This document shows, piece by piece, positions 9,801 to 23,100 of a stretch of 64,000 bases of DNA. How positions within the stretch are numbered: the first letter of the stretch is position 1; every line of letters starts with the position of its first letter. A program made the translations under genes and the position numbers. Below the pieces are notes generated by a model that saw only the letters and a list, made by a program, of their open reading frames with translations, was not told where the DNA came from and searched no databases. The stretch is from Marinilabiliales bacterium (GTDB taxonomy: Bacteria; Bacteroidota; Bacteroidia; Bacteroidales; ML635J-15), in the NCBI GenBank assembly GCA_002869385.1, contig PKTB01000006.1, forward strand, positions 152,509 to 216,508, in the 5' to 3' direction.

Positions 9801-11617
9801 TTGGTGAAATTTCAGGCAATTTGGATGCATTTACCGATGCAAACTCATCAGTTGTTGCTTATCATTATGCAGTGGGAACCAGTCCCGGAGCAACAGATTT
9901 AATTGACTGGACAGATAATGCTTTATCTCAAAGTTTTACTAATTCGAGCGTTACATTAATTGCAGGAAACACATATTATCTTAGTGTTAAAGCCGAAAAT
10001 GGTGCTGGATTATTCTCAGATATTGAAGTTTCTGATGGATTACTGGCTGAAGGCATTACTTGTCCAAATGACACAACAGTATGTTTTAACTCTCCGGATT
10101 TTCCTTATGAATGGGGGGACCCTGAAGGTGGAAGCTTTTTTGGAGCTGGCTTTATGGGAGACAATTATTTTTCTGCAATGGTTGCAGGACCTGGTATTTT
10201 TACAGAAATCTATGAATATGGTTCTCAAACATGTGAGTTTTTCATTACAGTAAATGATGTGCCTTTTGTCATGTGCCCTGAAGATGTATATCTTCCAGTA
10301 GATGATCCTGAATGTACTATCACTGGTGCGTTGCCAATTGGTGGAACTTATTATTACAATGAAACTCCTGTTACAAGCTTTGATCCTTCAACAAATGGTA
10401 TTGGTACTTACACGATAATCTACGAGTATGTTACTCCCGAAAATTGCTCTGACTTTTGTACTTTTAATATATTCGTATACGAGCCTCTGGCTGTAAACTG
10501 TCCTGAAAACATGAGTGTATGTATAGATGATGCATCATTTACACTTTCCGGAGCTACACCTCCGGGAGGTAGCTACTCAGGAACTGGTGTAAGTGCAGGA
10601 GTGTTTAATCCAGCAGTTGCTGGTGCCGGAGAACACATAATAACATATACCTACGATACCGAATCGTGTAATTTTACTATTACCGTCAATGATTTACCTG
10701 AAGTTATTTGCCCTTCTGATATAGATGTGACTACTGATGATAGTCAGTTTACACTTAGTGGAGCAACACCAGAAGGTGGAACATATTATATTGGTGGTAA
10801 TCCTATAGTTGACTTTAATCCATCAGTTTACGGTGAGGGTGATTTTGAAGTTACATATCTTTATTCTGATGAATGTGAAAATTCATGCACATTTATTATT
10901 CACGTAACAGAAATTATTGAAGTAACATGTCCTGAAAATTTCTCAACTTGTTTAAATGATGAACCAATAAGTCTAACTGGAGCTAGTCCTGAAGGTGGAA
11001 CCTTTATAGGTCCTGGAGTTGATGCCGGAGTCTTTACTCCTGAAAACGCAGGCACAGGAGAACATGTTATTACATACTCCTACGATTTAACAGATTGTGA
11101 ATTTACAATTACAACTAATGATGTTCCTGTTATTATATGCCCTGAAGATATTACTGTTACCTATCAGGATTCTCCTTTCCCATTAGAAGGTGGAGAGCCT
11201 GAAGGTGGAATTTACTCAATTGATGGAACACCGGTATCATATATAAATCCTCCTTCATACGAAACAGGAGATTACGAAATATTATACACCTATACTGATC
11301 CATTAACGGGATGTTCAGAATCTTGCACTTTCAATCTAACAATTACTCCTTATGTGTTTATCAATCAGGAAGATTTGATTGAATTTGACATTTTCCCAAA
11401 TCCAAATACAGGAACGTTTACAGTCTTATGTGTGGATGAACATAAAGATGCAATAGTAGAATTGTTTTCAATAGAGGGCAAATTAATTCATTCAGATATT
11501 TTAAATAAAGATATTAGAAGACTAGATTTTTCAATGCCTGAATTAAATTCCGGCATATACTTTATAAGAATATCATATGAAGATTTTATAAAAAATTATA
11601 AACTGGTGATTAGGTAA
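6860..11617 (+). pseudogene. T9SS-secreted N-acetylmuramoyl-L-alanine amidase-like protein with two in-frame stops
   Basis: One frame runs from the ATG at 6860 (signal peptide MRRFFTLAFIMLTITGFAQ) to 11617 except for a TAG at 7103-7105 and a TAA at 7427-7429; passed through, the product is about 1585 aa. Domains in order: an N-terminal region ending in HKPGKGWTDW; an amidase_2/PGRP domain (RSEWCG..., HTVIHHGASP, GYNYLVDKYGNLFQGR, ICGHRDVNPGGTTCPGD) with the zinc-ligand His, His and Cys present; two paralogous concanavalin-like domains (NGFFNDNFTSAIHSEWTQ and NGFAYNSFDSEIGTEWTS) each preceded by a 'W.ADS..SGV..' Ig-like piece; four to five CP-[ED]-type repeats with LSGATPEGG; and a C-terminal T9SS type A sorting domain (FPNPNTGTF...LNSGIYFIRI). 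It would be a secreted cell-wall hydrolase or adhesin. The TAA lies between SYT and CHNP within the conserved amidase start. Confidence 0.85.
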
Positions 11618-11641
11618 TTTTAATAAAATTTGATAAAATCT

Positions 11642-11649
11642 TATTTTTG
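11642..11649 (+). promoter_or_regulatory. Putative -7 element TATTTTTG
   Basis: Matches TAnnTTTG about 50 bases before the ATG at 11700; would drive the small exported protein and the adhesin downstream. Confidence 0.3.
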
Positions 11650-11699
11650 TTTGTTTTATAATTTTTACTAAATTTACACCTTGAATTAACGCACTTGTT

Positions 11700-12218
11700 A
11701 TGCAAAGAGGAATTCTGTTGACCTTATTTATTTTGGGCTGTTTTATTGTATATTCTCAAGAGAATAATCTTGATGAATTTGTTGAATCTCAACAAAACAA
11801 ATTAGTATATGATGAGTCGAAACTTATTCAGGCTCCAAATACAAATGTATTTTTAATTCCACCTTAACATTTTGTACCTGATCCAAATATAAATGGTTTC
11901 GTACACCCCGGCTCGGCAACCACAATACAGGTTGTTGAAGTTCCCGGTAAAGACCTAAAGCAATTAAATGCTTCTATGAGTAAAGACTATATCAATTCTC
12001 AAGGTGTAACATTTATTGACAAACAGAATATAACTACCGAAACTGGAAACAAAGCAATTATGTATACTGTTCATTTTACTTCAAACGAACTGGAATACGA
12101 GAGAATAATGTTTTTTACCGGTGATGAAAATCTTATTTGGATTAACGTTAATTATCCTATAACAATAAAAAAACTTATTTACCCTGCTGTTGAAGCATGT
12201 CTAAAATCTGTACAATAA
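11700..12218 (+). pseudogene. Small exported protein interrupted by in-frame TAA
   Basis: The track shows only 11976..12218, but the same frame opens at ATG 11700 with a good signal peptide (LLTLFILGCFIVYSQ). A TAA at 11865-11867 falls after 55 codons, between LIPP and HFVPDPNINGFVHPG. Read through, it gives about 172 aa with a beta-rich body (ITTETGNKAIMYTVHF, ERIMFFTGDENLIWINVNYP) that looks like a small single-domain periplasmic protein. I do not recognise the family. The stop codon of this gene is two bases from the ATG of the adhesin gene, suggesting co-translation. Confidence 0.65.
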
Positions 12219-12220
12219 CC

Positions 12221-15200
12221 ATGAGTAAAAGAATTAAAAACATATCACTCCTGTTAATTACAGTATTTACATTTTCAACAGGAGCTTTTGCCCAAAATGA
12301 TTTGGTTCATGAGATGTGGTATTCATCCTATGACCAGAATATGTGGGGCCCCGATTCAGCGTACGGTATAAATGTTGACCATACCTTTTTTGATATAGAA
12401 ATAGATGAATCCTGGGGTTTTTCTGAAATTGAAGAATTTCTAGGCCAACAATTTGGTGTCGGAATGGATTTAGGCATTTATGCACTTCTTAGATCTTCAT
12501 TTGAAGCACACGGTTTCTACACCGGCAACTTCAGTCTAGACTACCCTATTGCTGTTACTATGGACTTCCCCGAAGATGCAACTTTTAATTATGGGGGACC
12601 AGCCACTATTCACTCTTCTTACGAAGTCACTGATGGATGGATGCTGGAAACCGAATTTCCACCCGTTGGTGTAATTACACTAGATTTGGAATACGAATTT
12701 AATCCATTTATGGATATTCTCGTTTGTGTCTTTAGTTGTGATACAATTCATCTTATCCCGGCAGCAGTACAGGTTCCACACACATTGGATACATTATTTC
12801 ATATTAATGCTGAAACAGAATATGCTATTTATCCATGTTATGTTGGAGATGAATTTCAGTTTTGTCACGACTACGAGCTCCCGATAGATATTGATTTTAC
12901 TGATCTGGTTGGATTCAACTTTGAAGCACATGTTGATTTACCTTACGTAGAAACCGAAGATTATATTGAAGAAGGCACAAATTGTTTAATTGCACAGGGA
13001 GATGATCCCTATATGGATATTAACTTGGATGTTATAGGATTCCTGTACGTAATGGCAGGCTTTATTCCAGAGCCTGAAGGGCCACAAATTCAGGAAGCAA
13101 TAGACTTCCTGAACGACACAATTTCTTATCCATTAAGTACTCCATTGGGAGATATCTCTTTTCAGATAGAATATTCGCTTCTAAGTGTTGATTTCATTAT
13201 TACAAATACTTTGAATCAAGATATATATTTCTGTCCGACAATATGGGCAACACTTGACTTCCCGGTTGAAATGGAATGGAGTGTAACAGATCCAAACAAT
13301 GGAGATATCGAAGTTGAAAATGGATTCGGAGATACTATTACATTCGCTGTAGGAAATGACCTTACAATTCAATATCCATGTCATGACTGGGATAGCATGT
13401 ATGTCGGTTGTCAATATAACATACAGCCAACAATTCGAAATCACACATGGGATAGTATTGCATTTTCATTTGTAATAGAAGCTTTAAGTGCTGATATTAC
13501 AATTGTCACACCTTTTAAATCGACAATTGCTCCTGCAACAATGCCGGAGTTCACTCTTCCATTCGAAGAAGAGGTTCCACCAAAAGCTCCCGAAATTGAG
13601 TATGCAGGATATTACGATGATTCTGAAGAAAAAGATATTGGTCCCTGGCATATAGGACCGCTGTTCGAATGGACAATAAGTCTCGGATATGTTCCCGTAA
13701 CCTGGTTTGATGAAACCTGGGAATTAATGTGGTTCGAGGAAAATATTGAATTCGAAGGGACTTATATAAAACCATATGATAAATCAGAAGTAAATGCTCT
13801 CTTATTCACAAACGGTTCATATTGCTATGGCCAACCATACGACTATATTTATGCAGAAGCACAAAATGGAATTGAACCATACGATTTTGAATGGTCTACA
13901 GGAGACCTAACATGGGATTTATACACTGACACTGACAGTATCTATGCCGTTCCTGGATATTACATGGTTACAATTACCGATGATAATGATTGTGAAAGTT
14001 ATGACTCATTAACTGTTGCAGTAAATCCACCTCTAGTACATTCATTAACACCAACTGATCTTGATTGCTATGGATTCTTCACCGGTGCAATTGAAACAGA
14101 GATAAACGGAGGGACTCCTCCATATTTCTTTGATTGGTCAAATGGTAGTGAAGAACAGAGCCCTGATGAGTTAACCTCAGGATGGTATTACGTAACAATA
14201 TCGGATTTTGTAAACTGTATGATAACTGATTCGGTATTCATTGACCAACCTGATTCACCGGTAACGATTGATTCTGAAGCAACACACATTCCTTGTCATG
14301 GTACGGATTATGGTTCTATTGATGTTACATTATCCGGAGCAACACCGCCATATACTGTAGAATGGTCAAGTGGTCAGACATATCAGGACCTTGACAATCT
14401 TCCTGCAGGATATTACACCATTTCTGTAACAGATGCTAACGATTGTCTATGGTCTGAAACAATACAAATTATAGAACCCGATTCCTTAATAACAGAAATC
14501 ACATCATCCAACATTCCATGTTTTGGTTTAGATAATGGAACTTTAAATGCACAAACTGACGGAGGGACACCTCCATATACATATCATTGGTTCCATGATT
14601 TAGGACATAATACTCCTATATTAACAAATATGCACCCGGGATTTTACTTTGTTTCTGTAACTGATGCAAATGGTTGTTCCGATACATCAAGTGCATCAAT
14701 TTCTCAACCGGACGAATTAATCCTTGACTTTATTACATCTCATGTAAATTGTAAAGGTGGACACGATGGTTATATTATTGTCTCACCATCTGGTGGTGTT
14801 CCTGATTATGGTTTAGTTTGGAGCAATGGCTACTTTACTGACTCTATTGGCAACTTGCCTATAGGACCTTATACAATTACAGTTACTGATGATAATGGTT
14901 GTCTAAGTATTGAAACAATTACAATTACAGAACCTCTATATTCCTTGGACGCTAACTTTACAGAGATAAATAATGTTAGTTGTTTTGGTTTCTCAGATGC
15001 TAGTGCAAATGTACTACCGACTGGCGGCACATCGCCATATATTGTTCAATGGGAAGATGGTGTAACTCAAACTGATTTTTATGGAACAGATCTGCCTGCA
15101 GGTACATATTACAATATTACCGTAACAGATGATAATGATTGTGTTTACTTTGACAGTATAATGTTCACACAACCTCCACTATTAGTTTTAAATGGAACAA

Positions 15201-16120
15201 CTTCACCTGTTGAATGTGGAGTATCTGCCGGTAGTGGTACTGTTACACCTGAAGGTGGAACCCAACAATATTCATATTTATGGTCTAATAATGAAACAAG
15301 CCAATCAGCAAATAATCTTCCAACCGGAGAAGTTTCCGTAATAGTTACAGACTATCAAAATTGTGTTTACACATTATATCTTAATGTTGATAAAACAGGT
15401 AAGATTTACGGCTCTTATGCACTCCTTGAACCAAATAACTGCTTTAGAGATAGTATTGCTAAAGCTGTAGCATATTTGCCTGATGGTACTGCTCCATTGA
15501 GTTTTATCTGGTCAGACGGACAAACTACAGACACTGCCATAAACCTTCCAGCAGGTAATTATCTTGTTTATGCATCTGATAAATATAATTGTTCTGATAC
15601 AATTGAAGTACTTATCAATCATCCTGATTCAATAAATCCAAATTTAATTATTACTCAACCATCATGTAGTAATGTTTACGATGGTGCGCTTGAAGCTGTT
15701 CCTTCAGGTGGCACTCCTGAATATTTATATTACTGGGATACCGGTGATGATAGTAATAAAATTTCAGAAATAAGAGATGGGTATTATACCTTGACTATTA
15801 CAGATGCCAATAATTGTTAATTCATATATTATATAGATTTAAATGAAGCTGAGTATTGTGTAACTGTTTATAATACAATCACACAAAACAACGATGGTGC
15901 TAATGATACTTGGATAATTGAAAATATTGAACAATTCCAATTTAACGAGGTTTGGATTTTTAATAGAGTTGGGAATGAAGTATTCCATGTAGAAGGATAT
16001 CAAAATGATTGGTATGCAACATTTAATGGTAAAGATTTACCTGAAGCTACATACTATTATATCATCGACCTTGGTGATGGTAGAGACCCAATTAAAGGAC
16101 ATGTAACTATAATAAGATAG
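12221..16120 (+). pseudogene. SprB-like adhesin with type B T9SS sorting domain cut off by TAA
   Basis: The start at ATG 12221 gives a signal peptide ending GAFAQ. The N-terminal 530 residues are a beta-rich, Trp/Asp-rich region I do not recognise. From about residue 540 there are eight to nine SprB-type repeats of about 75 aa (pattern CxGxxxGxIxxxxxGGxPPYxxxWSNG...LPAGxYxITVTDxxxC). A TAA at 15818-15820 follows TITDANNC. The same frame then continues for 99 codons with the gliding-motility-associated C-terminal (type B sorting) domain: NNDGANDTWIIENI, EVWIFNRVGNEVF, WYATFNGKDLPEATYYYIIDLGDG, GHVTIIR. Without that domain the protein could not be handled by T9SS. The porP/sprF-like gene starts five bases after 16120. 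Confidence 0.85.
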
Positions 16121-16125
16121 ATAAG

Positions 16126-17070
16126 ATGAAGCAGAAATATATAAAATATATAATTATAGTTTCGGGTTTAATTTTACTGAACTTCACAAATCTATTCGGA
16201 CAGCAATTACCTCATTTTAGAAATCCGTATTTCAACTTAACTGTCATGAACCCTGCAACACTTACTGTTACAGACATACCTGACATTATGCTTGACCATA
16301 GAGCCCAATTGATTGGATTTACAGGAGCTCCAAGGATATCAACCCTATCCGGCAAATATCTTTTTAGAGAAGATATGGGAGCTGGCGCCTACATAATGAA
16401 CGATACTTACGGTATTACACAACGTCTAGACTTTAGTTTAGATTATGCATACCTTTTAAAAACAGAACAGTTTCACTTAAGCTTCGGACTGGCATGGACA
16501 TTGACTCAATATAAGATAAATGGAACTGAAATAAGTATTTACGATTCTTACGACCAGGTAATAAATCAAACAATTGACGATAAAACTTGGAAACCTGATG
16601 CAAACGCAGGAATATTTATTTACAATAATAATTTTTACGCAGGTTTTTCTGTACTTCAATTGTTTAAAACAAAATATACATTTTTCCAGAGTACTAATGA
16701 AGTTCCAGGTTTAATACAAGATCAAAGACATTTTACTATTTCAGGTGCTTATAATATTTATGACTCTCAAAACCAGCATAAAATATCTCCTTTTACAAAT
16801 ATTTATCTTGCTAAAGGAACCCCATTTAAATTTGACCTCGGTGCAAATTATTCTTACAAATCATCATTTCTTTCTTCACTATACTTGAGTAAAGGAGATG
16901 CATTAGTTTTTTCAGCAGGATATAAGTATGACAGATACTACTTTTCATACTCATTTGATTTTGTCTTATCAAGAATAAAGAATGTAAGTAGTGGAGCTCA
17001 TGAAATTTGCATCGGAGTTTATTTAAGCAAACCTGAAACTACAACTGTTGGATCAAATCCAATGTTTTAA
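16126..17070 (+). CDS. PorP/SprF family outer-membrane protein
   Basis: A 314-aa protein with signal peptide (ending LFGQ) followed by QLPHFRNPYFNLTVMNPATLTVTD, the family hallmark of PorP/SprF (QxPxYxQYxxNxxxxNPAxxG), here diverged. It has alternating beta strands typical of a 12-16 strand barrel. In Flavobacterium SprF is needed for SprB to reach the surface, and PorP-like proteins tie type B cargo to T9SS. It directly follows the SprB-like gene by five bases, so it most likely serves that adhesin. It lacks the well-conserved QWxG block of the two copies at 28.5 and 29.5 kb. Confidence 0.75.
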   Translation: MKQKYIKYIIIVSGLILLNFTNLFGQQLPHFRNPYFNLTVMNPATLTVTDIPDIMLDHRAQLIGFTGAPRISTLSGKYLFREDMGAGAYIMNDTYGITQRLDFSLDYAYLLKTEQFHLSFGLAWTLTQYKINGTEISIYDSYDQVINQTIDDKTWKPDANAGIFIYNNNFYAGFSVLQLFKTKYTFFQSTNEVPGLIQDQRHFTISGAYNIYDSQNQHKISPFTNIYLAKGTPFKFDLGANYSYKSSFLSSLYLSKGDALVFSAGYKYDRYYFSYSFDFVLSRIKNVSSGAHEICIGVYLSKPETTTVGSNPMF

Positions 17071-17140
17071 AATTATTCAACTCTAAGATAGACAACTTTA
17101 AGCTTTTTTTTTCGTTTTAATAATAAAGAAACTGAAAATA

Positions 17141-17174
17141 TTTGGCACTCTTCAGTTTCAAATTTTTATATTTG
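17141..17174 (+). promoter_or_regulatory. Promoter of the giant SprB-like gene
   Basis: TTTG at 17141-17144 and TATATTTG at 17167-17174, 22 bp apart, match the Bacteroidetes consensus well. Transcription would start around 17181, almost on the first ATG (17183), so the true start may be the second ATG at 17204. Confidence 0.5.
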
Positions 17175-17182
17175 TGCTGTAG

Positions 17183-20100
17183 ATGCTTACTAAGTATTTG
17201 AAAATGCTAAAATTAAAAACATCTTTATTGGTAATAACTACGTTATTGCTCTTGCATTTTAATGCATTTTCTCAGTGTTTCAATCCAGAAACGCAAAAAC
17301 CTTCTTATGCAGTAAACGGAACTAATATTGAGTCTAATGTAGGCACCTGGGAAACAATAGGACAAAACTACAATGCAAAAGACTTTGTTATCTTCAATCT
17401 TAAGGGTGGCTTTACATATGAATGGGAAGTTTGCGGAAATACAAATTTTGAAAATCCAAACATTTCTTTATTCAGAGAGTCCCAATTTGATACTCAGAAC
17501 CTTATCTATACTCAATCAGGAACATGTGCCAGTATTTTTTATATCGCCCCAACAAACCAAACCGTAAGCCTACTGATTAGCAATTCAGATTGTTCTTCAA
17601 ATACTACAGATTTAATATTAAAATGGAGAACAACCTGTAAACCTTCATATTTAACAAAAGCCACAACAGACCATGGTGGTGCTGATTGGATTATCAGTGC
17701 AGACCAATTTGTAGATGGAGACCATATAAACGTTGGAAGTTTTATAATTAACTCCGGAGTAACAGCTACATTATCCAGTGCATCATTTCATGTTGAAGCT
17801 GTTGATATCATTATTAACGGTACTATTGATGGAAACTACAAAGGTGATCCCGGTGGTATTGGTGGTATTGGAGGAAGTACTTCAATCGGTTCCGATGGTT
17901 CATGTAGCTCTGGTGGTGTCGGACAGGCAGGTACTGACGGGTCAGGAAGTGGCCCCGGATTTGCCGGTGGAGACGGTTTACTGGGTGGGTGCACATCTCT
18001 TAATTGCACAGCATGTACTGATGGCTATATTGCAGGAAGTGGTGGTGCAGGAAGTGGTGGTGGTGCAGCACATTATGACGATGGAAATATTTCACAATCA
18101 GGAGCACAAGCTGCTGATGTAAATGAAACATCAGCTATTGGCGGATTTGGTGGAAACGGACCTTGGTTTGCATCATTTGCCTATGGGGATGATGTCTCTG
18201 AATCGGTAATGCAAGGGTCCGGTGGTGCCGGTGGCGGAGGTGGTGGCGGTGGCTATACCGCAGGAACAAATGGTGGAAATGGAGGTGCCGGTGGTGGTAT
18301 GGTCGAACTTATAGCATCAAACACTGTAACAATAAGTGCCACAGGAGCAATATACTGCAACGGATACGATGGTGAAGCCGGCGGTAATGGCGGATATGGT
18401 TCTCTTGACAATTCATACGAATGCTTTGATGACGGATATCTCGAAAGTACAGATAATTGCGGTGCCTGTCCTGCAATAGGAAACTATTATGGATCCGGTG
18501 GTGCCGGAGGCGGTGCCGGAGGTGGCAGTGGTGGTGGAATTTTAATATCTTCTGCTGACCTTGCGACGATTCTTGGAATTCTTGAAGTTGCCGGCGGTGA
18601 AGGCGGTGATGCAGGTTATCCAAACTCTACTCAGGGAGCTTGCTTTAGAAATGCCAGAGGAGGATCCGGTGGTGGTGGTGGTAGAATAAAAATATTTAGA
18701 AATCCATGTTTGGAGAATCAAATTAACCCAACAATAAATTTATTAGGAGGGTTACCAGGAGCATCAATTGGTGGTAGCGTTGAAAGAGCTGCTTCAGGTA
18801 TTAAGCTATTACTTGACCATCCTAGTTATGTTCCTTTTGACGAAGGTGCTATCGCAACAGATCAGGATATATGTGTTAGTGGCGTTCCTGACCCAATTGC
18901 TGTTTCATCAGTACCTACAGGAGGTATTGGGGTTTACACATATCAATGGTTGCAATGTACTGCTGCAGATTGTACTAATCCCCCGGTTGGTTATACTCCT
19001 ATTGGTGGAGCAACATCAGACAACTATACTCCTCCTGCCCTAACAGGAACTGTTTATTATTCTCTAATGGTCCAATCCGGAAGTGAAGAATGTCGTGAAT
19101 GGACAGAACCGGTAATAATAAATGTTCATCCTGATCCAAGTATGTCAATCCTTGCATCAGAAAACGAAGTATGTGAAGATGAACCTCTCAGCATTACAGC
19201 AACTGTAACAGGTGGATTTGGTTCTTGTACTATACAATGGCAGTATTCTGATGATGGTGGTTCTACCTGGAATGATGTTGGAACAGGAGCTCTCACTTAT
19301 GATGTACCAACAGATGTCGCATTTACAGACAGACAATATCGTGCAACTTATGACTGTACTGCTGATGGTTGCGACTTTGAAATATCTAATATTGAAATAA
19401 TAACTGTTGCTGAGGCTCCAGAATGGGATGTAATAAATGTAACACCTCCAGAAATATGTCTGAGTGGAGAAGTAACATTTGATGCAACAATCACCGGTGG
19501 CTTGGGTGGTACAATTGAATGGTTTATAAGCCCATCAGGAGCCGGAACATGGTCAACAGTCACATCTCCTGACAATCCGGATGTAGGCGCATGGGATTAC
19601 CAGCCCGTCTATACTCCTGACGGTGCAGGATGTGATATTGATGATGCTCCGATAAATACAGTTAATGTTGTTGAAGACCCAATAATTAGCATATCCACAG
19701 CAGACACAGAAACTTGTGAAAATGATCCTTTAACTCTAAATGCATCTGCAAGTGGTGGTTCAGTAACTTGTTCTTATCAATGGCAATATTGGGACGGAGC
19801 TTCTTGGGTTAATGTCGGAACAGACTCTGATACATATATTTTACCTGCAGACAGTCCGAGTGTAGGAACTACTCACAGATGCCTTTACACTTGTGATGGT
19901 GAAGGTTGTGATCAGGCAATTTCAAATGAACTTATTATTGTTGTTCTTGAAAATCCTGATGTTGTTGCAACAGCTGACCCAAATCCTCAATGTTATGCAG
20001 AACCTGTCGATCTATCAGCAACAGCAAGCAATGGTACCGCTCCATATTCTTATGTTTGGGACAATGGCCTTGGAGCAGGACAAAATCACACAGTCAATCA

Positions 20101-23100
20101 AACAACAAATACAACATACTCTGTTACTGTTACAGATGATGATGGTTGTACTGCAGAAACAAGTGTAGATGTTGTTGTCAACGAATTGCCAAATGTTATA
20201 GCAAGCGCTACTCCAAATCCGGTTTGTGCAAACCAACATGTAGATTTAACTGCAACAGGTAGTGATGGAACATCTCCTTATACTTATGAATGGGATAATG
20301 GATTAGGAGTAGGACAAAATCACACTGTAAATACTGCATCAAGTACAAGCTACACAGTAACAGTATACGATGATAACGGTTGTTCAAACGAGAATACTGT
20401 TAACGTACAAGTCGAAGATATTCCAAACCTAATTGTAACAGAAACGTCACAAGCTACTTGTGGTGCAGAAAATGGTGAAGCAACAGCAACACCTTCTGGA
20501 GGAACAGCACCTTACGATTACCTTTGGGATAATGGAGATAATAGTGCTGATGGAATTGCAGAAAATCTCCCTCCTGGATTAATCGGGGTAACAGTTACTG
20601 ATGATAACAGTTGTACTGCCTCAGGTTCTGTTACAATTACCAGCCCTTCCAGTATAGTTATTACCACAAGCGAAATAACACCTGTTACTTGTTATGGTGG
20701 AAATAATGGTGTTGGTAATATAGATATTACAGGAGGTACAACTCCTTATGATGTTACTTGGACAAATGGGACTACTAGTGGTAGTAGTTCAGGAATTGGT
20801 GAAGGTAACTTTGACATTACAAATCTTACCGGAGGTTTGTATCTCATAGAAGTTACTGATGCAGATAATTGTGTAGAAACCGAAACTCTTACAATAAACG
20901 AACCTTCAGAAATAACATTAAATACAAATATTACTATTGAACCTGATTGTTTTAATGACACTGATGGTGAAGCCGAAATCACAGTATCGGGTGGAACAAC
21001 AAATTATGACATTACTTGGGATAATGGATCTGTTAGCGGTTCTCTTACAGGGGTTGACGGAGGACCACATACATTAACCAATCTTGATGCCGGCACTTAT
21101 GATGTTTCTGTTACAGATGCAAATACATGTACAGCTTCGTTTACATTTGATATTATCCAACCTGATGATATTACTATTACCCCTACAATGACAAGTGAAC
21201 CATCTTGCTTTGGATTTGATGATGGAGCAGCAACAGTAAGCATCTCAGGAGGAACATTAAATTATGACTTTACTTGGGATAATGGTTCTGTAAACGGCTC
21301 CATGACAAATGTTGACGGAGGACCTCACAGCCTAACAGATTTGGACGTTGGGACATATACAATAATCGTAACAGATGCAAATTCGTGTACTCAATCTACA
21401 ACTTTAGATATAACAGAACCTGAAGAGATTGATATTACATTAAGCCTAATCCAAGATGTATCTTGCTTTAATGGAAACGATGGCTCTTTAAGTGTATCTA
21501 TTACAGGAGGAGTTGCAGATTATGATATAACATATGATAACGGTTCAACAAGCGGAAGTCTAATAAATGTAGGAACTGGTCCTAATAATATTTCAGGTTT
21601 GGATTATGGAACTTATGGAGTTAGTGTTTACGATAATAATGGCTGTAGTTCTTCTGGTAGCATAGATATCGACGAACCATCTGAAATACTACTTTCAGCC
21701 AGCATGACTACCGATGTTTCTTGTTATGGCTATTCAGACGGTGAAGGTGAAATTAATGTCTCTGGTGGCACTGAACCATATGATTTAGACTGGGACAATG
21801 GAACAACTTCGGGTAATTTAACCGGAGTATTAAATGGAACTCATTCAATAAGCGGATTAACAGCTGGAACTTACACTGTAACAGCAACAGATAACAACTC
21901 ATGTACTATAACAACAACATTTGATGTAACCGAACCTCCACAAATAACCAACACAATTACAATAACTTCACATGCTAACTGCTATGGAACAACAGACGGT
22001 GGTTTTGATATTCTTATTTCCGGTGGAACAGCAAATTACAATCTCGATTGGACAAATGGAACATACTCAGACAACCTGACAAATGTTGATATTGGGCCGC
22101 ATCACATAACTAATATTCCAGGTGGAAACTACTCGATAACAATTACAGATGCCAATACTTGTGAGCAAATTGAGACTTTCACAATAACTGAACCTACAGA
22201 ACTTTTGTTAACGGAAAATGCCAATACAAACGTTTCTTGTCTTGGGGTAACAAACGGAAGCATCGAGATTGACATAAATGGGGGGACTCCTTTATATGAT
22301 TTAACTTGGGACAATGGCAGCACCAATGGTAGTATGACAGATATAACCAACGGTACTCAAAACCTTACAGATCTCGATGCAGGCACCTATAACATTGTTT
22401 TAACTGATAATAATGGCTGTACAACAGATATTGATGTTTTAATAGAAGAACCTGCAACAATCTTGGAATTAAATATTTTAAATATTACAGATGCAAGCTG
22501 CGTTGGTGTAAGTGATGGTTCAGCAATAGTTGAGGCAACAGGAGGTGTCAGCCCTTATTTATATTCATGGGACGATCCTAATGGTCTTAATGATCAAATT
22601 ACAAATGTAACTGCCAACACATACAATGTAACAGTTACTGATGATTGGAACTGTAGTGTAACAATTCCTGTTACAATTGGGCAACCTGCAGATGGGTTAG
22701 CTGCAACATATACAACTACAGAAGTATCATGCCCCGGAGGAAATGATGGTGAAATAATCTTATCTCCTACAGGTGGAACCGCTCCTTATACATACAATTG
22801 GGATCCGGATGTGTCAAGTACAGAAACTGCTTCGGGACTTACTGTTGGTGCTTATGATATTACGATTAATGATGCCGGAACCTGTGAGCTTATTATGTCA
22901 ATTGATGTTGAGTTAGACCCGAATGCATTATCTGTTGAATTCATCAGTTCAGATTCTGTAAGTTGTTTTGGCCTTAATAACGGGAGTCTTACAATTCTGG
23001 CAAGTGGAGGTCAGGCACCTTATAACTATTTATGGAGTAACGGACCAAATATTGTTACTACCACCGGACCTGCAGGTGATTATACAATTTCTGTTACTGA

